Source: Zobellia galactanivorans (lineage in GTDB: Bacteria; Bacteroidota; Bacteroidia; Flavobacteriales; Flavobacteriaceae). Taken from it: a stretch of DNA of 64,000 nucleotides. The DNA lies in assembly GCF_000973105.1 (NCBI RefSeq), contig NC_015844.1:5390501-5454500 (forward strand), given 5' to 3'. Numbering within the stretch: the first letter of the stretch is position 1; the number at the start of each line of letters is the position of its first letter. This document shows positions 8,941 through 16,813 of this stretch, piece by piece. The position numbers and the translations under genes are program-made. Under the pieces are notes generated by a model. The model saw only the letters and a program-made list of their open reading frames with translations. It was not told the DNA's origin and made no database searches.

Positions 8941-8969
8941 GAGCGCACCAGTCACGGTGCGCTCTTTTT
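8941..8969 (+). terminator. intrinsic terminator after GH29 gene
   Basis: A perfect 9-bp stem (GAGCGCACC / GGTGCGCTC) with a 6-base loop is followed by a T run. It lies 44 bp past the GH29 stop and separates that gene from the L-galactose operon that starts at 9073. The operon must therefore have its own promoter between 8970 and 9072; I could not identify one with confidence. Confidence 0.85.
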
Positions 8970-9072
8970 CAGTAATACACCATAGTGAATAGGGTATTTC
9001 CCTTATTTCGGGATACTACTAAAAGGAAAGAGATTGTTTTAATATAAATGTGACCAAAAACAGATTAAACAC

Positions 9073-10089
9073 ATGAAGTACATTGTATGTGAAAAACCGG
9101 GCGAGTTCATTCTTAAAGAAAAAGAAGAACCGACAAGAAAATCCGGCGAAGCCATATTGAAAGTGAAAAAGGTAGGTATTTGTGGTACAGACCTACATGC
9201 TTATGCGGGCAACCAGGCATTTTTTACCTACCCGAGAATTCTAGGTCACGAATTGGCTACGCAAGTAGTTGAAATAGATGAGAATCCTCAAGGTATCAAA
9301 GCGGGCGACAATGTGGTCGTCATGCCCTATGTAAGTTGCGGCACCTGTATCGCCTGCAGAAACGGAAAGACCAACTGTTGCACGAATATCCAAGTTTTGG
9401 GAGTTCACACCGATGGAGGGATGCAAGAGAAAATTACCGTACCTACCAATCTACTTATCCCCGCACAACAGTTGACCGACGACCAAATGGCCGTTGTCGA
9501 ACCTTTGGCGATCGGGGCACACGCCATTCGACGTGCCGGTATAAAACCTGGCGAAACCATAGTTGTAGTGGGTTGTGGACCTATCGGAATCGGCATCATG
9601 AAGCTCGCGCAAATTGCAGGGGCCAAAGTAATAGCCATAGATATGAACCAACAACGCTTAGATTACGCTAAAAACGATATCGGTGTCGATTATGTAGTTT
9701 TAGGAGGAAAAGATGCCGTAGACCAAGTTTCGGAAATCACCAAGGGCGATCTAGCCACAGCTGTTTTTGATGCCACGGGCCATAAAGGAGCCCTTGAAGC
9801 CGGCCCCGATTACATGTCACACGGAGGAAGGTACATATTGGTGGGACTCTCTAAAGGTGAATTGGTATTCACCCACCCTAAGATACACGCAAAGGAAACG
9901 ACCATTATGTGCAGTAGAAATGCCACTTTGGAAGACTTCGAACATGTCATCTCCGTTTTGGAAAAAGGTGAGTTTCCCATCGATTCCTTTATTACGCACA
10001 ATGTTCCTTACACCGAAATGATCGCCAATTTCGATGGCTGGCTAGACCCGGCGAACGGAGTGATCAAGGCTACCGTTGATTTCGAATAA
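9073..10089 (+). CDS. lgoD: L-galactonate 5-dehydrogenase (LgoD/YjjN-like zinc dehydrogenase)
   Basis: This 338-residue medium-chain dehydrogenase has catalytic zinc ligands Cys37 (GICGTD), His59 and Glu60 (GHE), structural zinc ligands Cys89, Cys92, Cys95 and Cys103, and a GCGPIG nucleotide motif near 168. As remembered, it aligns through most of its length with E. coli LgoD (YjjN, about 340 residues): VGICGTDxHAxxGNQxFFxYPR and the C-terminal KETTxMxSRNAT are shared. LgoD oxidises L-galactonate to D-tagaturonate with NAD. The next two genes encode the enzymes that consume tagaturonate. It opens a seven-gene plus-strand operon. A related L-gulonate dehydrogenase role is the nearest alternative. 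Confidence 0.82.
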   Translation: MKYIVCEKPGEFILKEKEEPTRKSGEAILKVKKVGICGTDLHAYAGNQAFFTYPRILGHELATQVVEIDENPQGIKAGDNVVVMPYVSCGTCIACRNGKTNCCTNIQVLGVHTDGGMQEKITVPTNLLIPAQQLTDDQMAVVEPLAIGAHAIRRAGIKPGETIVVVGCGPIGIGIMKLAQIAGAKVIAIDMNQQRLDYAKNDIGVDYVVLGGKDAVDQVSEITKGDLATAVFDATGHKGALEAGPDYMSHGGRYILVGLSKGELVFTHPKIHAKETTIMCSRNATLEDFEHVISVLEKGEFPIDSFITHNVPYTEMIANFDGWLDPANGVIKATVDFE

Positions 10090-10126
10090 ACGAATCGCAT
10101 TTAAGCACGGACAAAAGCAAAGAACA

Positions 10127-11779
10127 ATGTCAAAGCAATTTTTGCAAATACACCCAGAAGATAACGTTCTGGCTGCACTTACGGACCTTCCCAAAGGTTC
10201 TGATATAGAACATAACAACGACCGTTTTCAATTGACCGACAAGGTCAAGGCCAAACATAAATTCACCATTTGCAGCCTCAAGCCCGGCGATAGCATTTTC
10301 ATGTACGGTTCCTTGGTCGGCAAAGCCACCAAACCTATTGCAAAAGGCGAAACCATAACCACCGAAAATGTGGTCCATGCCTCTTCGGAATACGAAGTAG
10401 GCCAAGAGAAACTGAGCTGGAAGGCCCCGGATGTCAGCAAATGGAAAGATGCTACCTTCAACGGATATCACAGAGCCGACGGTAGTGTGGGTACGGCCAA
10501 TCATTGGCTGGTCATCCCCTTGGTTTTTTGTGAAAACCGAAATGTCGATGTCATGAAATCCGCCCTTTTGAAATCACTCGGCTACCATACGGCTACCGAT
10601 TTTGTGGTCGATACCGAAATTCTTGTCGACCAATATAAAAACGGGGCTTCCGAAAATGAACTCTTGGCTTCGGATATCATCAAGACTCCGGAGGAAATTA
10701 AGCAAAACCGAACCTTCCCGAATGTTGACGGCATCAAGTTTTTAAACCATGACGGTGGATGCGGCGGCATACGCCAAGATTCCGAAACACTTTGCAACCT
10801 TTTGGCCGGTTACATCACCCACCCTAACACGGCGGGCGCGACCATTTTAAGCCTTGGTTGCCAGAATGCCCAATTCAAGTTGCTTGAAGAGGCCATCGCC
10901 AAACGCGATCCCAATTTCAAAAAACCGCTGTATGTGCTAGAACAGCAAAAAAGTGCAGGCGAGCGACAGTTTATAGAAGAGGCCGTAAAAAAGACCTTTT
11001 TAGGCCTGATCGAAGCCAATAAAACCGAAAGAAAACCAGCTCCCGTAAGCCAACTGGTCTTAGGCCTGGAATGTGGCGGATCCGATGGTTTTTCAGGTAT
11101 CTCGGCAAACCCCTCTTTGGGCTACGCCTCCGACCTATTGGTCGGCTTAGGCGCGACTACGGTACTTTCAGAATTTCCTGAACTGAACGGGGTCGAACAA
11201 GAATTGATCAACCGCTGCCAAACCGAGGAAAATGCCGAAAAGTTCGCAAAATTAATGCGGGCCTATTCAGAAAAGGCCGTATCGGTTGGTTCTGGATTCG
11301 AAAACAATCCCTCGCCAGGAAATATTAAGGACGGCCTCATTACCGATGCCATGAAATCTGCCGGTGCCGCAAAAAAAGGAGGCACCAGCCCCGTAACCGA
11401 TGTACTTGACTATACCGAGCCCGTAAAGAAAAAAGGACTCAACCTGTTATGTACACCGGGGAACGATGTGGAAAGCACCACGGGCCTTGCGGGATCGGGC
11501 TGTAATGTTATTTGCTTTACTACAGGCCTAGGCACCCCAACAGGAAACCCGATCGCCCCCGTCATCAAATTGTCGAGCAACAACGCCCTAAGCGAACGAA
11601 TGAAAGACATTATCGATTTTAATACCGGAACGGTCATTACGGGCGAGGATACCATAGAAACCAAAGGCGAAGAACTGCTCGACTATATCATCAAGGTAGC
11701 GAGTGGGGAAATTGTTCCCGCCGCCGTACGATTGGGCCAAGAGGACTTTATTCCTTGGAAAAGAGGTATCTCACTGTGA
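10127..11779 (+). CDS. uxaA: altronate dehydratase (UxaA family)
   Basis: The 550-residue protein carries an N-terminal SAF-type domain (about 1-100) fused to the long altronate/galactarate dehydratase domain with its cysteine-rich signatures (HDGGCGGIRQD, GLECGGSDGFSG, GLAGSGCNV). It converts D-altronate to 2-keto-3-deoxy-D-gluconate and water. I use the ATG at 10127. A TTG at 10076 would overlap the previous gene and has no support. UxaA proteins also serve as fuconate dehydratases in some bacteria, for example in the Campylobacter fucose locus. Here the presence of UxaB and LgoD beside it favours altronate. Confidence 0.88.
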   Translation: MSKQFLQIHPEDNVLAALTDLPKGSDIEHNNDRFQLTDKVKAKHKFTICSLKPGDSIFMYGSLVGKATKPIAKGETITTENVVHASSEYEVGQEKLSWKAPDVSKWKDATFNGYHRADGSVGTANHWLVIPLVFCENRNVDVMKSALLKSLGYHTATDFVVDTEILVDQYKNGASENELLASDIIKTPEEIKQNRTFPNVDGIKFLNHDGGCGGIRQDSETLCNLLAGYITHPNTAGATILSLGCQNAQFKLLEEAIAKRDPNFKKPLYVLEQQKSAGERQFIEEAVKKTFLGLIEANKTERKPAPVSQLVLGLECGGSDGFSGISANPSLGYASDLLVGLGATTVLSEFPELNGVEQELINRCQTEENAEKFAKLMRAYSEKAVSVGSGFENNPSPGNIKDGLITDAMKSAGAAKKGGTSPVTDVLDYTEPVKKKGLNLLCTPGNDVESTTGLAGSGCNVICFTTGLGTPTGNPIAPVIKLSSNNALSERMKDIIDFNTGTVITGEDTIETKGEELLDYIIKVASGEIVPAAVRLGQEDFIPWKRGISL

Positions 11780-11817
11780 TCATCGCAACTAAAACCAATT
11801 TAACAAAAAGCTAATTA

Positions 11818-13266
11818 ATGCACATTTTAAACCATACGACCACACCTAACAGAATTCAACGTCCTATCAAGGTCATGCAATTTGGGGGTGGCAATTTTTT
11901 GCGGGCCTTCGTTGATTGGATGGTACACGTACTCAACCAAGAAACCGATTTCAACGGTGACATAGCCATCATAAAACCTACCGCTGGAGGCGATTATTCA
12001 GAATTAAAGGATCAGGATGGCCTTTTTACGGTCGTTCTAGACGGCATAAAGAACGGAAAACTGGTGGCCGAAAAAACCCTGGTTACCGAGGTTCAAAGTG
12101 TAATCCATTCCTATAACGAATGGGCCGGCTATTTAAAACTAGCGGAAAACGAAGATTTGCGCTTTGTGGTTTCAAACACCACGGAAGCCGGAATCAAGTT
12201 CAATGCCGACGATAAGTTCGATGTCAACCCACCGAGGGAATTTCCCGCCAAGTTGACCGTTTGGCTTTACCATCGGTTTAAACATTTTAAGGGCGAGATC
12301 GATAAAGGCTGTATTCTACTACCTTGCGAATTGATCGAAGACAACGGAACCGCACTAAAAAAGACCGTTCTACAATATGCCGACCATTGGAACCTAGATG
12401 ATGATTTCAAAAATTGGGTCCTTACGGCCAACCATTTCTGCAGTACTTTGGTAGACCGCATCGTTTCGGGCTACCCTACCGACCGCGCCGATGAAATTGA
12501 AAAAGAACTAGGCTATAACGATGAACTTTTGGTAGCCGGGGAATATTACCACAGTTGGGTCATTCAGGCCGATGAAGCCGTACAAAAAGAACTTCCCTTT
12601 GCCGAAACCGACCTCAATGTAGAATTTGTAGAAGACCTCGCCCCCTATCGCGAGATGAAAGTACGCATCTTGAACGGTGCCCATACCTCGATGGTGCCAG
12701 TGGGCTATTTGGCCGGCATCCGTTTTGTAAAAGAGGCCATGGAAGACAAAGATGTAAGCCATTTTGTGGAAAGCCTTCTTTTAGAGGAAGCTGCCCAAAC
12801 ACTTAACTTTCCCAATGCGGTAAAAAACAAGTTTGTTGCCGACGTACTCGATCGTTTTAGAAACCCACTGTTGAAACACCAGCTCATCAGTATTTCCTTA
12901 AACAGTACGTCAAAGTTCGTTGCCCGCCTCTTACCCACCTTAAAGGACTATTACAATACCCAAGGCCAATTGCCAAAGCGTATCGTATTCGGACTTTCGG
13001 CTTTGCTCCGTTTTTACAAGGGGGAATTCAAGGGAGAAACTATCAAGCTTAACGACGATAAGGCGGTTCTTGCTTTCTTCGATTCGGAATGGAAAAAAGT
13101 GGATGACGGCACTTCCAACCTAATTGATTTTGTTGAGACCGTACTTAAAAACGAAACCATTTGGGGGGAAGACCTGACCCAAATAAAAGGTTTGGCAAAC
13201 CGTATTGCCGGGAACATACAAAATATAGAAGCCGAGGGAATTGTTTCTTGCTTGAGAAAGCTATAA
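11818..13266 (+). CDS. uxaB: tagaturonate reductase (altronate oxidoreductase, UxaB)
   Basis: The 482-residue protein is a long-chain mannitol-dehydrogenase-family enzyme, close in length to E. coli UxaB. It shares the diagnostic segments QFGGGNFLRAFVDW (residues 21-34), VVSNTTEAGI, FCSTLVDRIVSGYP, KVRILNGAHTSMVPV (containing the family's catalytic lysine helix) and GRFRNP-like DRFRNPLLKHQL. It reduces D-tagaturonate to D-altronate with NADH. Its place between uxaA and the aldonolactonase couples the LgoD product to the UxaA substrate. Start ATG at 11818, 38 bp after uxaA. Confidence 0.93.
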   Translation: MHILNHTTTPNRIQRPIKVMQFGGGNFLRAFVDWMVHVLNQETDFNGDIAIIKPTAGGDYSELKDQDGLFTVVLDGIKNGKLVAEKTLVTEVQSVIHSYNEWAGYLKLAENEDLRFVVSNTTEAGIKFNADDKFDVNPPREFPAKLTVWLYHRFKHFKGEIDKGCILLPCELIEDNGTALKKTVLQYADHWNLDDDFKNWVLTANHFCSTLVDRIVSGYPTDRADEIEKELGYNDELLVAGEYYHSWVIQADEAVQKELPFAETDLNVEFVEDLAPYREMKVRILNGAHTSMVPVGYLAGIRFVKEAMEDKDVSHFVESLLLEEAAQTLNFPNAVKNKFVADVLDRFRNPLLKHQLISISLNSTSKFVARLLPTLKDYYNTQGQLPKRIVFGLSALLRFYKGEFKGETIKLNDDKAVLAFFDSEWKKVDDGTSNLIDFVETVLKNETIWGEDLTQIKGLANRIAGNIQNIEAEGIVSCLRKL

Positions 13267-13293
13267 CCTAAACCTTGTTTAAAAAAGTGAAAA

Positions 13294-14121
13294 ATGACAA
13301 TAGATAGTCACCAACATTTTTGGAATTACGAAGCGGTCAAACACTCCTGGATCGATGACGAAATGTCGTCCATTCGCAAAGATTTTCTTCCTGAAGACCT
13401 AAAAAAGGTATATCAGGAAAATGGAATTGATGGTTGTGTTGCCGTACAGGCCGACCAAACCCTTGAAGAAACCGATTTTTTACTGGAACTGGCCAAACAG
13501 AACGATTTTATCAAAGGGGTTGTCGGATGGGCAGACCTTCGGTCAGGGCATATCGATTCCGTCTTGGAAAAGTACAGTAGCGAGCAATTCTTGAAAGGAT
13601 GGAGGCATGTGGTACAAGGTGAAGCCGATCATAATTTTTTACTCCGACCTAATTTCCTAAGGGGAATTTCATTGTTGGAAAAATACGGTTACACTTACGA
13701 TATTCTGGTCTTCCCCCATCAATTAGGGGCTGTATTGGAGTTCGTCAGAAAGTTTCCGAACCAGAGATTTGTTATTGACCATATCGCGAAGCCTTACATC
13801 AAAGACGGATTTTATGATGGTTGGGCCTCATTGATGAAGGAAATAGGAAAACAAGAAAACGTATGCTGTAAGCTATCGGGCATGATTACGGAAGCCGATT
13901 ATAACTCATGGACTCCCGAGCAACTGCACCCCTATATGCATTTGGTACTTGAAGCCTTCGGTAGCGAACGTGTTATGTTCGGGTCTGACTGGCCCGTATG
14001 CCTGGTCGCCGGTAATTACGGCCAAGTAAAGGGTGTCGTAACCGATTTTATTTCAACCCTTGGCGAAGAAGACCAACAAATGATCATGGGTGCCAACGCA
14101 GAGGCATTCTATAACTTATAA
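13294..14121 (+). CDS. amidohydrolase-family aldonolactonase (L-fucono/L-galactono-lactonase)
   Basis: This 275-residue protein belongs to the COG3618 amidohydrolase_2 family. Metal-binding motifs are DSHQHFWNY at residues 4-12, DHIAKPY near 165 and MFGSDWPVC near 228. Family members hydrolyse sugar lactones made by NAD-dependent aldose dehydrogenases, such as L-fucono-1,5-lactone and L-rhamnono-lactone. The next gene encodes just such a dehydrogenase. It should hydrolyse L-galactono-lactone to L-galactonate, the LgoD substrate. The start ATG at 13294 follows uxaB by 27 bp. Strict specificity for the galactono or fucono form cannot be read. Confidence 0.85.
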   Translation: MTIDSHQHFWNYEAVKHSWIDDEMSSIRKDFLPEDLKKVYQENGIDGCVAVQADQTLEETDFLLELAKQNDFIKGVVGWADLRSGHIDSVLEKYSSEQFLKGWRHVVQGEADHNFLLRPNFLRGISLLEKYGYTYDILVFPHQLGAVLEFVRKFPNQRFVIDHIAKPYIKDGFYDGWASLMKEIGKQENVCCKLSGMITEADYNSWTPEQLHPYMHLVLEAFGSERVMFGSDWPVCLVAGNYGQVKGVVTDFISTLGEEDQQMIMGANAEAFYNL

Positions 14122-14209
14122 ACCCCATTGTCCAAACAATACAAACGGGACACCTACTATTAAAGACCCGAAAAAATGTATTCACGGCAGTAATAAAAAT
14201 AAAGAACAA

Positions 14210-15004
14210 ATGGATTTAAATTTAAAAGGAAAGGTAGTGGTAATCAGTGGAGCTGCCGGAAAGGAAGGCAGTATAGGTGAGACCATATTACAACGTTTGG
14301 CCGAAGAAGGCGCCATCCCTGCGGTAATCGACCGTAATGCCAGAGGCTTTGGTTATATAGAAAAAATTCAGGCCAAAGGTATCGATGCCATTTTCTGCCA
14401 GACCGATGTTACCGATCCACAACAAATTGAAAATGCCGTAAATACTATCGCCAAAAAATATGGCCGTATCGATGCGGTCATCAATAATGTGGGAGTAAAC
14501 GACGGTGTTGGCCTTGATGCCAGCTATGAAGAGTTTATGGATTCGCTTAAACTCAATATGGTAAGTTATTTTCTTATTGTCAAACATGCCTTGCCCCTAT
14601 TGATAAAGTCGAAAGGGAACATTCTGAACATAGGTTCCAAGGTGGCCCTTACCGGTCAAGGAAGAACCTCTGGTTACGCAGCTTCCAAAGGCGGGGTACT
14701 CGGACTCACCCGTGAATGGGCCGTTGACCTGGTCAAACACGGAATTCGCTCAAATGCCATCATTATTGCCGAAAGCTGGACCCCTTCATACGATACTTGG
14801 ATAAAAACCTTACCCAATGGTGAAGAAAAATTGCAGTCTATCGTCAAGAAAATCCCATTGGAAAACCGAATGACGAGTACCGATGAAATAGCCGATACTT
14901 GCTTGTTTACCATTTCCAGCAGGTCATCACATACCACAGGCCAATTTATTTTTGTCGATGGCGGCTATGTGCATTTAGACCGTTCCTTACTTACCGAAGA
15001 TTAA
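14210..15004 (+). CDS. SDR-family L-fucose / L-galactose 1-dehydrogenase
   Basis: This 264-residue short-chain dehydrogenase has a cofactor motif GAAGKEGSIG (residues 14-23), NNVGVNDGVGLDAS near 90, a catalytic Ser and the YxxxK of SGYAASKGG near 160. It resembles, as remembered, the Burkholderia L-fucose dehydrogenases: the MDLNL start, LTREWAVDL, AESWTPSYDTWI and HTTGQFIFVDGGYVHLDR regions are shared. Those enzymes oxidise L-fucose and also L-galactose to the lactone. I use the ATG at 14210; an upstream GTG would overlap the lactonase. In this operon L-galactose is the more likely substrate because the downstream steps need a C6 hydroxyl. Confidence 0.87.
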   Translation: MDLNLKGKVVVISGAAGKEGSIGETILQRLAEEGAIPAVIDRNARGFGYIEKIQAKGIDAIFCQTDVTDPQQIENAVNTIAKKYGRIDAVINNVGVNDGVGLDASYEEFMDSLKLNMVSYFLIVKHALPLLIKSKGNILNIGSKVALTGQGRTSGYAASKGGVLGLTREWAVDLVKHGIRSNAIIIAESWTPSYDTWIKTLPNGEEKLQSIVKKIPLENRMTSTDEIADTCLFTISSRSSHTTGQFIFVDGGYVHLDRSLLTED

Positions 15005-15028
15005 ACAACCCAACTTAAAAATAGAACC

Positions 15029-16372
15029 ATGACAAAAAACACCAAGATACCTGTAGTTCCCAAGAACTTGCTAGTACCCTTTATTGCGGCAACCTCAATT
15101 TTTGCGCTTTGGGGTTTTGCCAATGATTTGACGAATCCAATGGTAGCCGCCTTTAAAAAGGTAATGATCTTATCTAACGAAGAGGCCTACAATGTACAAT
15201 TTGCATTTTATTTTGGCTACGGTGTTATGGCTATTCCCGCCGCATTGTTCATTCGAAGGTTCAGTTATAAATCAGGCCTCCTCCTCGGTTTGGCCCTTTA
15301 TGCCCTAGGTGCCATTCTATTCTATCCGGCAGCGGAAAACGGATCATATACTTACTTTCTGATCTCTCTATTCGTAATTACTTGTGGATTAGGATTTTTG
15401 GAAACCACATCCAACCCCTTGATACTCTCCATGGGCGATAAGGAAACGGCCACCCAAAGATTAAATTTGGCCCAATCGTTCAACCCTATCGGTTCGTTGA
15501 CAGGAATGCTCATTGCCAAATTCGTGGTGCTCGACCGCATTCTCTCAGCCGATTATGCCGATAGTTCGGAAATCGTTGCCTTAGGGGCGGAAAAAGCCGC
15601 GGAAATCAAAGCTTTTGACCTAAATATCATTAGTGGGCCCTATATAGCCGTAGGGGTCTTTGTGGCCTTGGTCTTTTTTGTTATTTGGAAAACCAAAATT
15701 CCTGCCATGGTCATGGGCGACCATCTATCCGTTAAAGAATCGGTAAACCGTATTTTTAAAAGTAAGACCTTTTTATTGGGGGTAATAGCGCAAATGTTCT
15801 ATGTAGGCGCCCAAATTATGTGTTGGACGGCTATTTTCCAATTGGTAGAATACCTGAACGAATCTCAAAATTTAGGTGTAGATGCCACTTGGTGGAATAT
15901 TACCGCCATGGTTTCCTTTGTAACCACGCGTTTTATCGGAACGGCCTTGATGAAAAAAATAAACCCTGCCAAGATGTTGGCCTATTTTGGGGTTGCGGCT
16001 GCCTTGATGTGCGGAGGAATTATTATGACCACAGGCATCCTAAGCTTGGTCTTTTTGGTTTTGGTATCGGTATTCATGTCGATTATGTTCCCTACCATTT
16101 ACGGTCTCGCACTTAAAGATATGGGAGAAGAAGCCAAATTGGCCTCATCAGGACTTATTATGGCGATTGTAGGAGGGGCTTTTTTACCAAAGCTTCAAGC
16201 CAGTATAATGGATTTTGGGGATACCGTAAACGGCCAAGAAGTTTTTGGCGATAAAATAGCCGGAAACATCACCGAAATTCATTTCTCCTTCCTATTGCCA
16301 ATGATATGCCTACTTTTTGTTGCCTTCTACGGAATGTATGCCTTTAAAGTAACCCAATCAAAAATTGCCTAA
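15029..16372 (+). CDS. FucP-type sugar:proton symporter (MFS)
   Basis: The 447-residue inner-membrane protein of the FHS/FucP branch of the major facilitator superfamily has about 12 hydrophobic segments. Signatures are FALWGFANDLTNPMVAAFKK (residues 21-40), FYFGYGVMAIPAALF and GLGFLETTSNPLIL, where the Glu matches the proton-coupling acidic residue of E. coli FucP. It should import L-fucose-like sugars, including L-galactose, from the periplasm. Start ATG at 15029, 24 bp after the dehydrogenase. The mutarotase gene begins 1 bp after its stop codon. Confidence 0.9.
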   Translation: MTKNTKIPVVPKNLLVPFIAATSIFALWGFANDLTNPMVAAFKKVMILSNEEAYNVQFAFYFGYGVMAIPAALFIRRFSYKSGLLLGLALYALGAILFYPAAENGSYTYFLISLFVITCGLGFLETTSNPLILSMGDKETATQRLNLAQSFNPIGSLTGMLIAKFVVLDRILSADYADSSEIVALGAEKAAEIKAFDLNIISGPYIAVGVFVALVFFVIWKTKIPAMVMGDHLSVKESVNRIFKSKTFLLGVIAQMFYVGAQIMCWTAIFQLVEYLNESQNLGVDATWWNITAMVSFVTTRFIGTALMKKINPAKMLAYFGVAAALMCGGIIMTTGILSLVFLVLVSVFMSIMFPTIYGLALKDMGEEAKLASSGLIMAIVGGAFLPKLQASIMDFGDTVNGQEVFGDKIAGNITEIHFSFLLPMICLLFVAFYGMYAFKVTQSKIA

Positions 16373-16373
16373 A

Positions 16374-16715
16374 ATGAAAACAAAACGTTATTGCTACTCT
16401 TGCGATCTTAAAGACGACCCTCAACTCATTGCCGAATACAAAGAATACCATGCCGAGGGCAATGCCCGACCGGCCATAACAAAAAGCATTAAAGATGCCG
16501 GTATTGTCGATATGCAGATTTTCTTGACCGGTAACCGTATGTTCATGATCATGGAGGTCGACGAAACCTTCGATGCCCAAAGGAAAGCCGAAATGGACGC
16601 CAACAACCCAGACGTACAAGAATGGGAACAATTGATGTGGAAGTACCAACAAAGCCTACCATGGGCCAAAAATGGAGAAAAGTGGATCGAACTAGAGCGT
16701 ATCTTCAAACTCTAA
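16374..16715 (+). CDS. L-rhamnose/L-fucose mutarotase-family protein
   Basis: This 113-residue protein belongs to the RhaM family (PF05336). Typical features are the early YCYSCDLKDD, then a conserved Glu/His helix (EYKEYHAEG), GIVDMQIFLTGNRMFMIMEV and a C-terminal WEQLMWKYQQSLPWAKNGEKW. It interconverts anomers so that the dehydrogenase receives its preferred form. I use the ATG at 16374; a TTG at 16365 inside the transporter gene is less likely. The same family member accompanies fucose dehydrogenase, lactonase, FucP and UxaA in the Campylobacter fucose locus, which supports one shared pathway. Confidence 0.88.
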   Translation: MKTKRYCYSCDLKDDPQLIAEYKEYHAEGNARPAITKSIKDAGIVDMQIFLTGNRMFMIMEVDETFDAQRKAEMDANNPDVQEWEQLMWKYQQSLPWAKNGEKWIELERIFKL

Positions 16716-16737
16716 GTCGAAACCTTATAAAAATAAG

Positions 16738-16791
16738 CTGAGCGTAGTAGAAAACCTAAATAGGATTTTCCGCTACGCTCAGACTTTTTTT
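16738..16791. terminator. strong terminator closing the L-galactose operon
   Basis: A perfect 10-bp outer stem (CTGAGCGTAG / CTACGCTCAG) plus an inner GAAAA..CCT / AGG..TTTTC arm is followed on the plus strand by seven T. It sits between the mutarotase stop and the stop of the convergent sulfatase gene. For the minus strand there is no clean T run, so its effect there is uncertain. Confidence 0.87.
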
Positions 16792-16813
16792 ATCTAAACC
16801 CTAGTAGTCTTAA

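Noticed and set aside
14090-14209. Longer SDR starting at GTG 14090 inside the lactonase gene
   Set aside because: The extension is low-complexity and overlaps the previous gene; MDLNL at 14210 matches the family start.
9073-16715. Classical L-fucose (fucoidan) degradation operon
   Set aside because: Kept only as the alternative: no enolase-type fuconate dehydratase, no keto-deoxy-fuconate aldolase or hydrolase, while LgoD and UxaB, which fit L-galactose, are present.
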